Origin: Microbacterium sp. AZCO
GTDB lineage: Bacteria; Actinomycetota; Actinomycetes; Actinomycetales; Microbacteriaceae
DNA length: 64,000 nt
NCBI RefSeq assembly: GCF_039614715.1
Contig: NZ_CP154857.1
Coordinates: 310,001-374,000, forward strand
Reading direction: 5' to 3'
In this document: piece after piece, positions 10,379 to 20,076 of the stretch
How positions within the stretch are numbered: position 1 is the first letter of the stretch
Layout: every line of letters starts with the position of its first letter
Notes under the pieces: model-generated
Database searches by the model: none
Told to the model about the DNA's origin: nothing
Seen by the model: only the letters and a program-made list of their open reading frames with translations
Position numbers and translations under genes: made by a program

Positions 10379-11480
10379 GGCCGACCTCGATGCGGCGGTG
10401 CGCGACGGCATCCGCTGCATGCTCCTGCGGGGCGGCACGTCGAAGGGTGCCTACTTCCTGGCCGACGACCTCCCCGCCGATCCCGCCCTTCGCGACGACC
10501 TCCTGCTGCGCATCATGGGCAGCCCCGACCCGGCGCAGATCGACGGCATCGGCGGTGCGCATCCGCTCACGAGCAAGGTCGCGATCGTGTCGCCGTCGGC
10601 GGCGCCGGAGTTCGACGTCGACTACCTCTTCCTTCAGGTCGTCGTCGACGAGCCGGTCGTGAGCGACGCCCAGACGTGCGGCAACCTCCTCGCCGGCGTC
10701 GGACCGTTCGCCGTCGAGCGCGGACTCCTCCCGGCGGGCGGCGACGAGACGCGCGTGCGCATCAGACTCCTCAACACGGGGGATGCCGCGACCGCCGTCT
10801 TCCCGACCCCCGGAGGCCGCCCCGACTACGCGGGCGACGAGGCGATCGACGGCGTCCCCGGCACCGCCGCGCGCATCGCCCTCGAGCTGTCCCCCGGCGA
10901 CCGGCCGCTGCTGCCGACCGGTCACGTCGTCGACGAGGTCGCGGGCCACGAGGCGACGCTGATCGACAACGGGATGCCGGTGGTGCTCCTGCGCGCCGCC
11001 GAGTTCGGCGTCGCCGGCGACGAGAGTCCCGCCGAGCTCGAGGCGCGAGACGACCTGCGCGCTGCGGTCGAGGAGGTGCGGCTCGCCGCCGGACCACGCA
11101 TGGGGCTGGGCGACGTCGCGAGTGCGACCGTGCCCAAGATGTTCCTCCTCTCGGCGCCGCGCGACGGCGGTGCGGTCTCGACGCGCGCCTTCATCCCGGC
11201 CCGCGTGCACACCTCGGTGGGGGTGCTCATGGCGGCATCCGTCGCGGCGGGCATCAGCATCCCGGGCGCCGTGGGCTCCGACCTCGCGCGGGTGCCGGCA
11301 TCCGGTCCCGTGCTCATCGAGCATCCGTCGGGCTCCTTCCCGGCCCTCGTGCACGTCGGGCAGGACGACGACGGCGTCTGGCGGGGCACGTCGACCTCGA
11401 TCCGCACCGCCCGCAAGCTCTTCGACGGCACCGTCTTCCCGCGCCCCGCCGCCTCCTCGAAAGGGTCCGTCCATGACTGA
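10365..11480 (+). CDS. galD: 4-oxalomesaconate tautomerase (PrpF family, GalD-like)
   Basis: Protein of 371 residues in the PrpF family of diaminopimelate-epimerase-fold isomerases. The N-terminal motif CMLLRGGTSKGAYF (Cys18) and the middle motif QTCGNLLAG (Cys105) are the conserved family positions. PrpF relatives isomerise aconitates; GalD interconverts keto and enol forms of 4-oxalomesaconate formed by gallate ring cleavage. The position between the CHA aldolase and a ring-cleaving dioxygenase supports the GalD assignment over PrpF. The C-terminus has HVGQDDDGVWRGTSTSIRTA, close to the family pattern. The dioxygenase start overlaps its 3' end by 8 bp. Confidence 0.88.
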   Translation: MASAEADLDAAVRDGIRCMLLRGGTSKGAYFLADDLPADPALRDDLLLRIMGSPDPAQIDGIGGAHPLTSKVAIVSPSAAPEFDVDYLFLQVVVDEPVVSDAQTCGNLLAGVGPFAVERGLLPAGGDETRVRIRLLNTGDAATAVFPTPGGRPDYAGDEAIDGVPGTAARIALELSPGDRPLLPTGHVVDEVAGHEATLIDNGMPVVLLRAAEFGVAGDESPAELEARDDLRAAVEEVRLAAGPRMGLGDVASATVPKMFLLSAPRDGGAVSTRAFIPARVHTSVGVLMAASVAAGISIPGAVGSDLARVPASGPVLIEHPSGSFPALVHVGQDDDGVWRGTSTSIRTARKLFDGTVFPRPAASSKGSVHD

Positions 11481-12423
11481 TTCGACCGTGTTCGACATCG
11501 CGCATCTCGGCAATGTCGAGCTGCTGACGCCCGAGTTCGAGGGGAGCCTCTGGTTCTTCCGCGACCTGCTCGCGATGCGGGTCGTCGCCGAGCAGGGCGG
11601 CTCGGTGTTCCTGCGGACGTGGGACGAGTACGAGCTCTACACGATCAAGCTGACACGGTCGGATGTCGCGGGGGTGGGCCGCACGTCGTTCCGCGCTTCG
11701 TCGCAGGACGCGCTCGAGCGGCGGGTCGCCGCGATCGAGGCGACGGGACTGGGGGAGGGCTGGGTCGACGGCGAGGTCGGCACCGGGCCGACCTACGCGT
11801 TCCGCGACCCCGACGGGCATGCGATGGCGCTGTACTACGAGACGGAGCGCTACGTCGCCGGCGGCGAGGACCGTCCGGCCCTGAAGAACCAGGCGTCCGC
11901 GTTCCCCGGCCGCGGGGTCAACGCGCGTCGGCTCGACCACATCAACTACCTCGCGAAGGACGTCGAGGCGAACGGCGAGTTCCTCGCGACGGCGCTCGGG
12001 ATGCGGGAGTCGGAGCGGATCCGCCTCGACTCCGGGAAGTACGCCGCGTGGTGGTTCCACTTCTCACTGAAGTCGTACGACGTCGTCTACTCCGACGACT
12101 GGACGAAGCACGGCAACCGCCTGCACCACGTCGCCTTCGCGCCCGACACGCGTGAGGACATCCTGAAGGCGGCCGACATCTTCCTGGAGAACGGCATCCA
12201 TATCGAGTCCGGCCCGCACAAGCACGCCATCAACCAGACGTTCTTCCTCTACGTGTGGGAGCCCGGCGGCAACCGCATCGAGTTCGCCAACGCCGGAGCC
12301 CGCCTCCTGCTCGACCCCGACCAGCCGGTCGTGGAGTGGTCCGAGGCGGAGCGCCGCAAGGGTCAGGCGTGGGGCATGAAGACGATCGAGACCTTCCACA
12401 CCCACGGCACGCCCGTGGTGTGA
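11473..12423 (+). CDS. Type I (VOC) extradiol ring-cleavage dioxygenase, probable gallate-pathway enzyme
   Basis: Protein of 316 residues made of two vicinal-oxygen-chelate modules, the architecture of catechol 2,3-dioxygenases. The Fe(II) ligands can be placed in the second module: His156 (RLDHINYL), His218 or His219 (NRLHHVAF) and Glu270 (GGNRIEFA). Their spacing equals that of XylE (153, 214, 265). Overall length is normal. The gene is the last of the galB-ligK-galD operon, with an 8-bp overlap, so it most likely makes 4-oxalomesaconate from gallate, or cleaves 3-O-methylgallate or protocatechuate. Known gallate dioxygenases (GalA, DesB, LigAB) belong to the unrelated LigB superfamily, so substrate choice needs testing. 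AAAGGG lies before the ATG. Confidence 0.8.
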   Translation: MTDSTVFDIAHLGNVELLTPEFEGSLWFFRDLLAMRVVAEQGGSVFLRTWDEYELYTIKLTRSDVAGVGRTSFRASSQDALERRVAAIEATGLGEGWVDGEVGTGPTYAFRDPDGHAMALYYETERYVAGGEDRPALKNQASAFPGRGVNARRLDHINYLAKDVEANGEFLATALGMRESERIRLDSGKYAAWWFHFSLKSYDVVYSDDWTKHGNRLHHVAFAPDTREDILKAADIFLENGIHIESGPHKHAINQTFFLYVWEPGGNRIEFANAGARLLLDPDQPVVEWSEAERRKGQAWGMKTIETFHTHGTPVV

Positions 12424-12441
12424 CCCTCCTCTGTTCGTCCA

Positions 12442-12472
12442 TAGCCCGTGCTCTCGCCGAGAGCACCCGCTA
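12442..12472. terminator. Terminator hairpin after the gallate operon
   Basis: Stem TAGC-CC-GTGCTCTC, loop GCC, GAGAGCAC-CC-GCTA. It lies 19 bp after the dioxygenase stop and between convergent genes, so it may act in both directions. The rest of 12424-12573 shows no gene. Confidence 0.6.
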
Positions 12473-12573
12473 TGACCGGTGCACAACGTGGGCGCTCGGT
12501 CACAGCACGGGCTCCGGCCGAGGAGCGGGGGGAGAACAACGCCCCGACCCTCAGGGGGACTGACGCGAGGCGG

Positions 12574-13707
12574 CTACTTCCAGACGTCGCCGGCGATGTC
12601 GACGACGCGGCGGATCTTCGCCCACTGCTCGTCCTCGGTGAGGAGGTTGCCCTCCTCCGTCGAGGCGAATCCGCATTGGGGGCTGAGCGCGAGCTGGTCG
12701 AGCGGCGCGAACTCGGCGGCCTCGTCGATGCGGCGCTTCACGACGTCGGCGTCTTCGAGCTCGCCCGACTTCGTCGTGATGAGGCCCAGCACGACGCGCT
12801 TGTCGCCCTTCGGCAGGAAGCGCAGCGGCTCGAAGCCGCCGGCGCGCTCGCTGTCGTACTCGAGGAAGTAGCCGTCGTAGTTCGTCACGCCCAGCAGCTG
12901 CTCGGCGACCGGCTCGTAGCCGCCCGACGAGATCCACGTCGAGCGGAAGTTGCCGCGACACACGTGGGTCGTGACGGTGAGGTCGTCGGGCTTGCCGTCG
13001 AGCACGCGGTTGAGCAGCGTCGCGTAGCGCTCGGCGATGCCTTCGGTGTCGATCCCGCGCTCCCGAGCCTTCTCCAGCTCGACGTCGCTGCACAGGTAGG
13101 CCCACGCGGTGTCGTCGAACTGCAGGTACCGCGCGCCGGCGTCGTAGAAGGCCTGCACGGCGTCGCGGTATGCCTGCACGAGGTCGTCGGCGATCGCCGC
13201 GTGCCCGTCGTACGCCGACGCGGCGATGTGGCCCGGCTCGACGCGGAAGTCGAGCACGGTCGGCGCGGGGACCGTGAACTTCGGCGTCACTCCGGCCCGG
13301 TCTGCCTGCTCCTTGAGGAAGCGGAAGTGCGCGAGGAAGGGGTGCGCGTCGTTGAACCGGATGGGGCCTGACACGTGCACGCCCCGGGGCTTTGTCTGCA
13401 CGCCCTGGAACTGGATGCCGTGATCCAGCTCGACGATGTCGACGCCGTCGAGCAGCCCGAAGAAGTCGAAGTGCCACCACGATCGGCGGAACTCGCCGTC
13501 GGTGGCGAGCTGGAGTCCGGCATCCCGCTCCTTGGCGACGAGGTCCGCGATCGCGGCATCCTCGATCCCGCGGAGCTCGTCCGCCGACAGCTCGCCGTCG
13601 GCGTGGCGGCGCCGCGCCTCGGCGACGGCGGCCGGTCGCAGGAAGCTTCCCACGATGTCGGCGCGATACGGGGCGCGCTGGGTCAGGGCGGAGCTGTCGT
13701 GGGTCAC
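12574..13707 (-). CDS. Compact MetE-like (cobalamin-independent) methyltransferase
   Basis: Protein of 377 residues corresponding to the C-terminal, catalytic barrel of MetE (YxjG/YxjH-like or core-MetE group); the N-terminal half of classical MetE (about 750 residues) is absent. It has the N-terminal ADIVGSFLRP segment and the zinc-ligand regions THVCRGN and LSPQCGF. MetE-like barrels move methyl groups to a thiol such as homocysteine from methylfolate or methylcobalamin. A GTG start lies 6 nt after a TACGAT -10 box, so the mRNA is probably leaderless. It converges on the gallate operon. A role in draining methyl groups from the O-demethylases is attractive but only inferred; a free-standing methionine role is the alternative. 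Confidence 0.78.
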   Translation of the reverse strand: MTHDSSALTQRAPYRADIVGSFLRPAAVAEARRRHADGELSADELRGIEDAAIADLVAKERDAGLQLATDGEFRRSWWHFDFFGLLDGVDIVELDHGIQFQGVQTKPRGVHVSGPIRFNDAHPFLAHFRFLKEQADRAGVTPKFTVPAPTVLDFRVEPGHIAASAYDGHAAIADDLVQAYRDAVQAFYDAGARYLQFDDTAWAYLCSDVELEKARERGIDTEGIAERYATLLNRVLDGKPDDLTVTTHVCRGNFRSTWISSGGYEPVAEQLLGVTNYDGYFLEYDSERAGGFEPLRFLPKGDKRVVLGLITTKSGELEDADVVKRRIDEAAEFAPLDQLALSPQCGFASTEEGNLLTEDEQWAKIRRVVDIAGDVWK

Positions 13708-13812
13708 CCCGAGATCGTAGTCACGTCGATACCTCTGTGCCTAGTGATCCGTCACAGATGGTCACGATGGATGCCCCGCGCCGGTGTCCGAGGCCGGGGA
13801 TAGTGTGGTCCG

Positions 13813-14750
<938 letters not shown>

Positions 14751-14754
<4 letters not shown>

Positions 14755-15635
14755 GCGCCGCCGACCATCCGACCGCGATCACCCAGCCGACGCTCGACGA
14801 GCTGCGGGCCGAGGCGATGGAGTGGGGCCGCAAGCCCCGCCGTCGCGGCACGCTGTACGTCACCGAGCACTGGATCCGCGCCCTGCGGGCGTACGGCTGG
14901 ACGGCCATCGTCGGCGCGCTCGGCCAGCCGATCATCTACCTCCTCGGGCTCGCGGCAGGCCTCGCCGCGCTCATCCAGGCGCCGATCGACGACCGCGGCA
15001 TGGAGGTGCCCTACCTCCTGTTCGTCGCGCCCGCGCTGCTCATGACGGCGGCGATATCGGTCGCCTCAGAGGAGTTCTCCTACCCCGTCATGGCGGGCTT
15101 CAAGTGGCGTCGGTACTTCTTCGGCTTCAACGCATCGGCGCTGTCGTCGCCGCAGATCGCGGCGGGCGTCCTCCTAGGCGCCGCGGCCCGCATGCTCCTC
15201 ACCGTGGGCCTGTACTACCTCTTCATCTGGATCTTCTTCGCGTGGCTGCATCCCGGCGAGACCTCGCCCGGCACCGCATGGCTCATGATCCCCATCGGAG
15301 TGCTCGCGGGCATCTCGTTCGGCGCCCCGCTCATGGCCTACGCCGCCTCCCTCGAAGACGACCGCGGCCAGTTCGCACTCGTGCAGCGGTTCATCTTCAT
15401 GCCGATGTTCCTGTTCTCGGGCACGTTCTATCCGCTCGCCAACCTGCCGCTGTGGCTGCAGTGGATCGGCTGGATCTCGCCGCTGTGGCACGCGACTGAG
15501 CTCGGCCGCACCGTCACGTACGGGTCGTGGGCCGCGGAGCCGATGTCGTGGGTGCACCTGGCGTATCTGCTCGCGCTCGCTGTCGGCGGCTTCGTCGCCG
15601 CTCGGCGGGTCTTCACGAGGAGGCTCGCGAAATGA
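14751..15635 (+). CDS. ABC-2-type transporter permease (NodJ-like), first copy
   Basis: Membrane protein of 294 residues. A cytoplasmic N-terminus with TLYVTEHWIRALRAYGW precedes six predicted helices, and the C-terminal LFSGTFYPLANLPLWLQWIGWISPLWH region is the conserved ABC-2 (NodJ/DrrB) signature. The ATG overlaps the ATPase stop, so it is translationally coupled. The next gene encodes a second, related permease, so the exporter probably works as a heterodimer of permeases with a shared ATPase. Confidence 0.88.
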
Positions 15636-16459
15636 CCGCGGTCACGACGAGGATGGATGCCCCGCCCCGGCGCGGCAGCGTGCGCGCGCTCTGGGCCGGC
15701 AACCCCGGCGCAGTGGTGCAGCGCGGGCTCATCGCCGCGCGGTCGTCGAGCTGGGTGGTCGTGCTGTCGGGCTTCTTCGAGCCCGTCTTCTACCTCGCCT
15801 CGATGGGCCTGGGTCTCGGATCGCTCATCGGCGACGTGCCGACGGCCGATGGCGTCGAGGTCTCCTATGCCGCCTTCATCGCGCCCGCCCTGCTCGCGAC
15901 CTCCGCGATGAACGGCGCGCTCTACGACTCGACGTGGAACGTCTTCTTCAAGCTCAACTACGGCAAGCTCTACGAGGGCATGCTCGCGACGTCGCTCGGA
16001 CCGCTCGACGTCGCGCTGGGCGAGATCCTGTATGCGCTGCTGCGCGGCCTGCTCTACGCGACGGGCTTCATGATCGTCATGCAGATCCTCGGGCTCAACC
16101 TCGCTCCCACGGCGATCCTCGCGATCCCGGCGGTGCTGCTCATCGCCTTCGGCTTCGCGGCGCTCGGCATGGCGGTGACGAGCTACATGAAGACGTTCCA
16201 GCAGATGGACTGGATCAACTTCGTGCTGCTGCCCATGTTCCTGTTCTCGGCGACGCTCTATCCGATCACGGTGTACCCGGAGTGGGTGCAGACGATCGTG
16301 ATGGCCCTCCCGCTCTGGCACGGCGTCGAGCTCGTCCGCGGCCTCACGACCGGCGTCATGACGACCGCCATGATCTGGCACGTCATCTACTACGTCGTGA
16401 TGATCGCCGTCGGTCTCGTCTTCACGACGAAGCGGCTGCGGGCGCTCTTCCTGGACTGA
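15632..16459 (+). CDS. ABC-2-type transporter permease (NodJ-like), second copy
   Basis: Membrane protein of 275 residues paralogous to the preceding permease. It has the same arrangement of helices and the LFSATLYPITVYPEWVQTIVMALPLWHGVELVRG signature region (split here as a hydrophobic block ending in LPLWHGVELVRG). The ATG overlaps the upstream stop. The gene ends 4 bp from the convergent small membrane-protein gene, leaving no room for a separate terminator. Confidence 0.88.
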   Translation: MTAVTTRMDAPPRRGSVRALWAGNPGAVVQRGLIAARSSSWVVVLSGFFEPVFYLASMGLGLGSLIGDVPTADGVEVSYAAFIAPALLATSAMNGALYDSTWNVFFKLNYGKLYEGMLATSLGPLDVALGEILYALLRGLLYATGFMIVMQILGLNLAPTAILAIPAVLLIAFGFAALGMAVTSYMKTFQQMDWINFVLLPMFLFSATLYPITVYPEWVQTIVMALPLWHGVELVRGLTTGVMTTAMIWHVIYYVVMIAVGLVFTTKRLRALFLD

Positions 16460-16463
16460 GACG

Positions 16464-16739
16464 CTAGCGGGCGCGGCGGGCGGCGACGAGCCACCCGACG
16501 CCGAAGCCGAGGCCGAGGAGACCGACACCGGTGAGCGCGAGCCACCACACTGTCTGCGGCCAGATGCCCAGTCCCGGGACGAACACCGTCTGGCTCAGCG
16601 GCGCGTAGGCGAACCAGCCGAATGCCGCCTGCTGCTCGGCGAGCAGCGCCATCGCCATCCCGACGACGACGAGCACGGCGGATGCCGCGACGACGAGCCG
16701 CATCGCGATCCTCGTGCGATCCGCTGACGCAGAGGTCAC
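16464..16739 (-). CDS. Small membrane protein of unknown function
   Basis: A 91-residue protein with two hydrophobic helices (about residues 14-33 and 60-83) joined by an aromatic-rich loop containing FGWFAYAPLSQTVFVPG, and a basic C-terminus ARRAR. The GTG start overlaps the stop of the preceding gene (GTGA), so the two are probably made together. I do not recognise a family. Confidence 0.65.
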   Translation of the reverse strand: MTSASADRTRIAMRLVVAASAVLVVVGMAMALLAEQQAAFGWFAYAPLSQTVFVPGLGIWPQTVWWLALTGVGLLGLGFGVGWLVAARRAR

Positions 16740-17245
16740 GGCGTGACCATCGGCGTCGTCTCGAGATTCACCATCGCGAACGGGGCGGGGTAGAAGACCG
16801 TGTAGCTGCCGGATTCGACGGAGTCGAGCGGGATGAGCCAGAACCACACCTGCGCGACGACGAGCGATACTCCGGCGATGGCGATGATCAGGTAGCGGGC
16901 ACGATCGAGGGTGCGCAGGGCGCCTGCGACGGTCTCGGCCTTCAGGACCCGGCCGATCGCGAGGACGACGATGAGCGCGATCGCGATCAGATTGAGCGGG
17001 CTGGCGTGCATCGTGAGCTCGTAGCACTGCGGTGCGATGTCGGTCGCGGCTCCGCTCGCGTCGACGTAGCCGCCTGTGCCGTCCGTGCCTCCCGCGCAGT
17101 ACCCCTTCGTCGCCTGCGTGAACATGGCGTAGGCCGTGCCTGCAATGACGGCGGTGCTGGCGAGCCGCCCGATCCGCGTGATGATCGGCGCACCCGGGAG
17201 GTCCGAGTCCGTGCGCTCGTGCGGCGCGGTCTGAGTGTCTGACAC
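16736..17245 (-). CDS. Membrane protein of unknown function
   Basis: A 169-residue protein with three hydrophobic stretches. The first is near residues 30-50. A probably extracytoplasmic loop with two cysteines (KGYCAGG and APQCYEL) follows, then helices LIAIALIVVLAIGRV and YLIIAIAGVSLVVAQVWFW. The two loop cysteines could form a disulfide. The start was placed at GTG 17245 (VSDTQTAPHERTD); an upstream in-frame start at 17329 would add an unlikely Arg-rich leader. No family was recognised. Its stop overlaps the following small membrane-protein gene. Confidence 0.62.
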   Translation of the reverse strand: MSDTQTAPHERTDSDLPGAPIITRIGRLASTAVIAGTAYAMFTQATKGYCAGGTDGTGGYVDASGAATDIAPQCYELTMHASPLNLIAIALIVVLAIGRVLKAETVAGALRTLDRARYLIIAIAGVSLVVAQVWFWLIPLDSVESGSYTVFYPAPFAMVNLETTPMVTP

Positions 17246-17403
17246 CTGGCGAGGTTCCCTTCGACGTCTCCCCTCACCCTCCGGCCTCCCGCGCGCCGAT
17301 GTCAACCGAACGTCGGAGAATCGGCCCATCCTCGGATCTTTCGAGCGAAGCGCTCCGACGATGGGGGAATTCTCCGACGGGCAGACGAGGAATTCCTCCG
17401 AGA

Positions 17404-17430
17404 TGTCACATCCTGCGGGTCACCGGTGTC
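17404..17430 (+). promoter_or_regulatory. ECF41-type sigma promoter
   Basis: TGTCACA at 17404-17410, a 16-bp spacer, then TGTC at 17427-17430. The published ECF41 consensus is TGTCACA, 16 bp, CGTC. The promoter is 32 bp before the CMD-like gene, whose neighbour encodes an ECF41 sigma factor. One of four -10 bases departs from the consensus. Confidence 0.7.
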
Positions 17431-17461
17431 CTCATGTCGAACGACAGAAAAGGAGACCGAC

Positions 17462-18052
17462 ATGTCCGGCCACACCCGCATCCGCCCAATCCCCGTCACC
17501 GGCGCCTATGGCGCACTCGTCAAGATCGTGTCCCGCCGGATGGTCGGCAAGGTGCCCGAGTCGATGGGTGTCCTCTGGAACCACCGCGCCATCATGAGGG
17601 ACTCCATGGCGATCGGCCAGAAGGTCGAGCACTGGAAGGAGCTCGACCCCGCCCTCGCCGTCTATGCCGCGATGGCGTCGGCGGCGACGATCGGCTGCAG
17701 CTTCTGCCTCGACTTCAACTACTTCATGTCCCACGGCCGGGGACTCGACGAGGCGAAGGTGCGCGAAGTGCCGTGCTGGCGGGAGTCGACCCTGTTCACA
17801 CCGCTCGAGCGCCGGGTCATGCAGTACGCGGAGGACGCGAGCCAGACGCCGCCCGCCGTCACCGACGAGCTCTCCGACGCGCTGGTCGCCGATCTCGGAC
17901 CCGCCGCGGTCGTCGAACTTGCGGCCCGCGTCGCATTCATGAACATGACGGCTCGCATGAACCTCGCGCTCGGCATCCACTCCGAGCAGTTCGCGGACGC
18001 GTGCGGGCTCGCGCCGCTCGCCCAGCGGTCGGCCGTCGCCGAGCGCGCGTAG
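17462..18052 (+). CDS. Carboxymuconolactone decarboxylase/AhpD-like protein, ECF41 target
   Basis: Protein of 196 residues with the AhpD-like all-helical fold. The redox motif GCSFCLDF (CxxC) lies near residue 78 and the last third has the helical MNMTARMNLALGIHSEQF region. Such COE-class proteins (carboxymuconolactone decarboxylase, oxidoreductase or epimerase) are the standard partner of ECF41 sigma factors. The ATG has AAGGAGA seven bases upstream, unlike the leaderless genes around it. An ECF41-like promoter precedes it. Its stop TAG is also the first half of the -10 box of the sigma gene. Confidence 0.82.
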   Translation: MSGHTRIRPIPVTGAYGALVKIVSRRMVGKVPESMGVLWNHRAIMRDSMAIGQKVEHWKELDPALAVYAAMASAATIGCSFCLDFNYFMSHGRGLDEAKVREVPCWRESTLFTPLERRVMQYAEDASQTPPAVTDELSDALVADLGPAAVVELAARVAFMNMTARMNLALGIHSEQFADACGLAPLAQRSAVAERA

Positions 18053-18061
18053 GCTCCCTCC

Positions 18062-18940
18062 ATGAGCAGCGACGACCCGTTCGTCCTCCATCGGGGTCTG
18101 TTGTTCACGGTCGCGTACGAGCTGCTCGGCTCGGCGGCCGACGCGGAGGACGTACTGCAGGAGTCGTGGCTGCGCTGGGCAGCCGTCGACCAGACCGAGA
18201 TCCGCGAGCCGCGTGCGTACCTCGTGCGGATCGTGACGCGGCAGGCGCTCAATCACCTGCGGACGGTCTCGCGCCGGCGTGAGGAGTACGTCGGGGAGTG
18301 GCTCCCCGAGCCGCTCCTCACGAGCCCCGACGTGGCCGACGATGTGGAGCTCGCCGACAACGTGTCGATCGCGATGCTCACTGTCCTCGAGACGCTCGGA
18401 CCCGCGGAGCGAGCCGTCTTCGTGCTGCGCGAGGTGTTCGACCTTCCCTACGACGAGATCGCGGATGCCGTGGGCCGCAGTCCCGCGACCGTCCGGCAGA
18501 TCGCGCACCGCGCGAAGGAGCACGTCGCCGCGCGTCGGCCCCGCGTCCGGGTCGAGCGGTCGGAGTTCGAGGATGTGGTCGGCCGCATGGTCGCGGCCCT
18601 CAACACGGGCGACTTGCAGGGGCTGATGGACGTGCTCGCGCCCGACGTCGTGTCCGTCGCGGACGGCGGCGGGAAGGTGCGCGGGGCCGCGCGTCACCCG
18701 ATCGTGGGTGCGGAGCGCCTGGCCCGGTACCTCGTGGGCGGGCTGGCGAAGGCAGGGGGAGTCGTGCGGGCGAGCACGACGTGGGTCAACGGGCAGCGCG
18801 GGATCCGCATGGAGGTGGACGGGCAGCTCGTCGGGGTCGTCAGCCTCACCGTCGAGGCGGGTCGCATCACCCGCATCTACTCGATCGCCAACCCCGACAA
18901 GCTCGGTGGGCTCGCGGAGGAGGCCGCTCTCCTCCGCTGA
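18062..18940 (+). CDS. sigJ: ECF41-family RNA polymerase sigma factor (SigJ-like)
   Basis: Sigma factor of 292 residues. Sigma region 2 (about residues 8-72) includes AEDVLQESWLRW, region 4 (about 105-160) includes FDLPYDEIADAVGRSPATVRQ, and a fused SnoaL-like C-terminal domain covers 165-292. The ECF41 hallmarks WLPEP (80-84) in the linker and DGGGK (201-205) in the extension are both present. The extension replaces an anti-sigma factor in this group. The TAGGCT -10 box overlapping the upstream stop ends 6 nt before the ATG, so it can also be transcribed alone as a leaderless mRNA. The inducing signal is unknown. Confidence 0.9.
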   Translation: MSSDDPFVLHRGLLFTVAYELLGSAADAEDVLQESWLRWAAVDQTEIREPRAYLVRIVTRQALNHLRTVSRRREEYVGEWLPEPLLTSPDVADDVELADNVSIAMLTVLETLGPAERAVFVLREVFDLPYDEIADAVGRSPATVRQIAHRAKEHVAARRPRVRVERSEFEDVVGRMVAALNTGDLQGLMDVLAPDVVSVADGGGKVRGAARHPIVGAERLARYLVGGLAKAGGVVRASTTWVNGQRGIRMEVDGQLVGVVSLTVEAGRITRIYSIANPDKLGGLAEEAALLR

Positions 18941-18960
18941 GGGTCACGGTCTGCGCGGGG

Positions 18961-20076
18961 TCAGAGGAGGCCGCGCCGGGCGAGCTCGGGGCGCACGCCC
19001 TCGCCGAACCAGTACGCCTCTTCGAGGTGCGGGTATCCCGAGAGCACGAACTCCGAGAAGCCGACGGCGCGGTACTCCTCGATGAGATCGGCGACCTCGG
19101 TGTAGCTGCCGACGAGCGCCGTGCCGGCGCCGCCGCGCACGAGCGAGGCGCCCGCCCACAGGCCGGGATGGATCTCGAGCTCGGCGCGCGACGTGCCGCC
19201 GTTCGTGAGGGCGAACTGGCGCTGCTGTCCGACCGAGCCCGAGGCCGCGAAGGCCGCGCGCCGGTCCGCCACGACCGCGGGGTCCAGCCCCGCGATCAGC
19301 GCATCGGCGACCGCCCACGCCTCGTCGGAGGTCGGCCGGGCGATGGCGTGCAGACGGATGCCGTAGCGCAGTGTGCGCCCTCGGGCCGCCGCGCGCTCCG
19401 CCACGCGCGCGATCTTCTCGCCGGCCTGTGCGGGCGGCTCGCCCCACGTGAGATAGACGTCGGCGTGCTCCGCGGCGACCGCGATCGCGGCGTCCGACGA
19501 CCCGCCGAGGTAGATCTCGGGCACCGTCGAGATCGCGGGGATGTAGGCATCCTCGATGTCGAAGAAATCGCCGTGGTGCGTGACGCGCTCACCCGTCCAG
19601 AGCCGGGTGAGCACCTCGAGGTACTCGGCGGCGCGGGCGTAGCGTCCGTCGTGCCCGATGCGGTCGCCGAACCGGCGCTGCTCGGCATCCTCTCCGCCCG
19701 CGACGACGTTGATGCGCAGACGCCCGTCGCTCACGTTCTGGAAGCTCGCCGTCACCTGCGCCTGCAGCGTCGGCGAGACGAGTCCCGGCCGCACCGCGAC
19801 GAGGTACTCCAGCCGGCGTGTGTGCTGGGTGAGAGCGGTCGCGATCGTCCAGCTCTCCTCGTTGCCGCCTCCCGTCGGCACGAGCACCGACTCGAAGCCG
19901 AGGTGCTCGGACGCGCGGGCGATCTGGCTCAGGTAGTCGAGCGTCGGCCGGCGGGATGCCGCGTGCAGCCGCGCGGGGTCGTTGTCGGTCGCGCTCCCGA
20001 GCGCGAGGTTGGTGCGCGAGTCGCCCGTGAGCGGCAGGAACCAGTCGAGGACGACCCTCGATGCCGATGCCACCAT
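18961..20076 (-). CDS. LLM-class flavin-dependent monooxygenase, SsuD-like
   Basis: Luciferase-like monooxygenase of 371 residues using reduced FMN. Features are VVLDWFLPLTGDSR at the start, VPTGGGNEESWTIA (the position of the SsuD active-site loop), RPGLVSPTLQAQ, the RINVVAGGEDAEQRRFGD region and the C-terminal EFVLSGYPHLEEAYWFGEGV. These match alkanesulfonate monooxygenases, which release sulfite from alkanesulfonates; the loop lacks the cysteine of E. coli SsuD. No sulfonate transporter is next to it and no reductase is adjacent. The start is ATG 20076. The substrate remains open. Confidence 0.78.
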   Translation of the reverse strand: MVASASRVVLDWFLPLTGDSRTNLALGSATDNDPARLHAASRRPTLDYLSQIARASEHLGFESVLVPTGGGNEESWTIATALTQHTRRLEYLVAVRPGLVSPTLQAQVTASFQNVSDGRLRINVVAGGEDAEQRRFGDRIGHDGRYARAAEYLEVLTRLWTGERVTHHGDFFDIEDAYIPAISTVPEIYLGGSSDAAIAVAAEHADVYLTWGEPPAQAGEKIARVAERAAARGRTLRYGIRLHAIARPTSDEAWAVADALIAGLDPAVVADRRAAFAASGSVGQQRQFALTNGGTSRAELEIHPGLWAGASLVRGGAGTALVGSYTEVADLIEEYRAVGFSEFVLSGYPHLEEAYWFGEGVRPELARRGLL

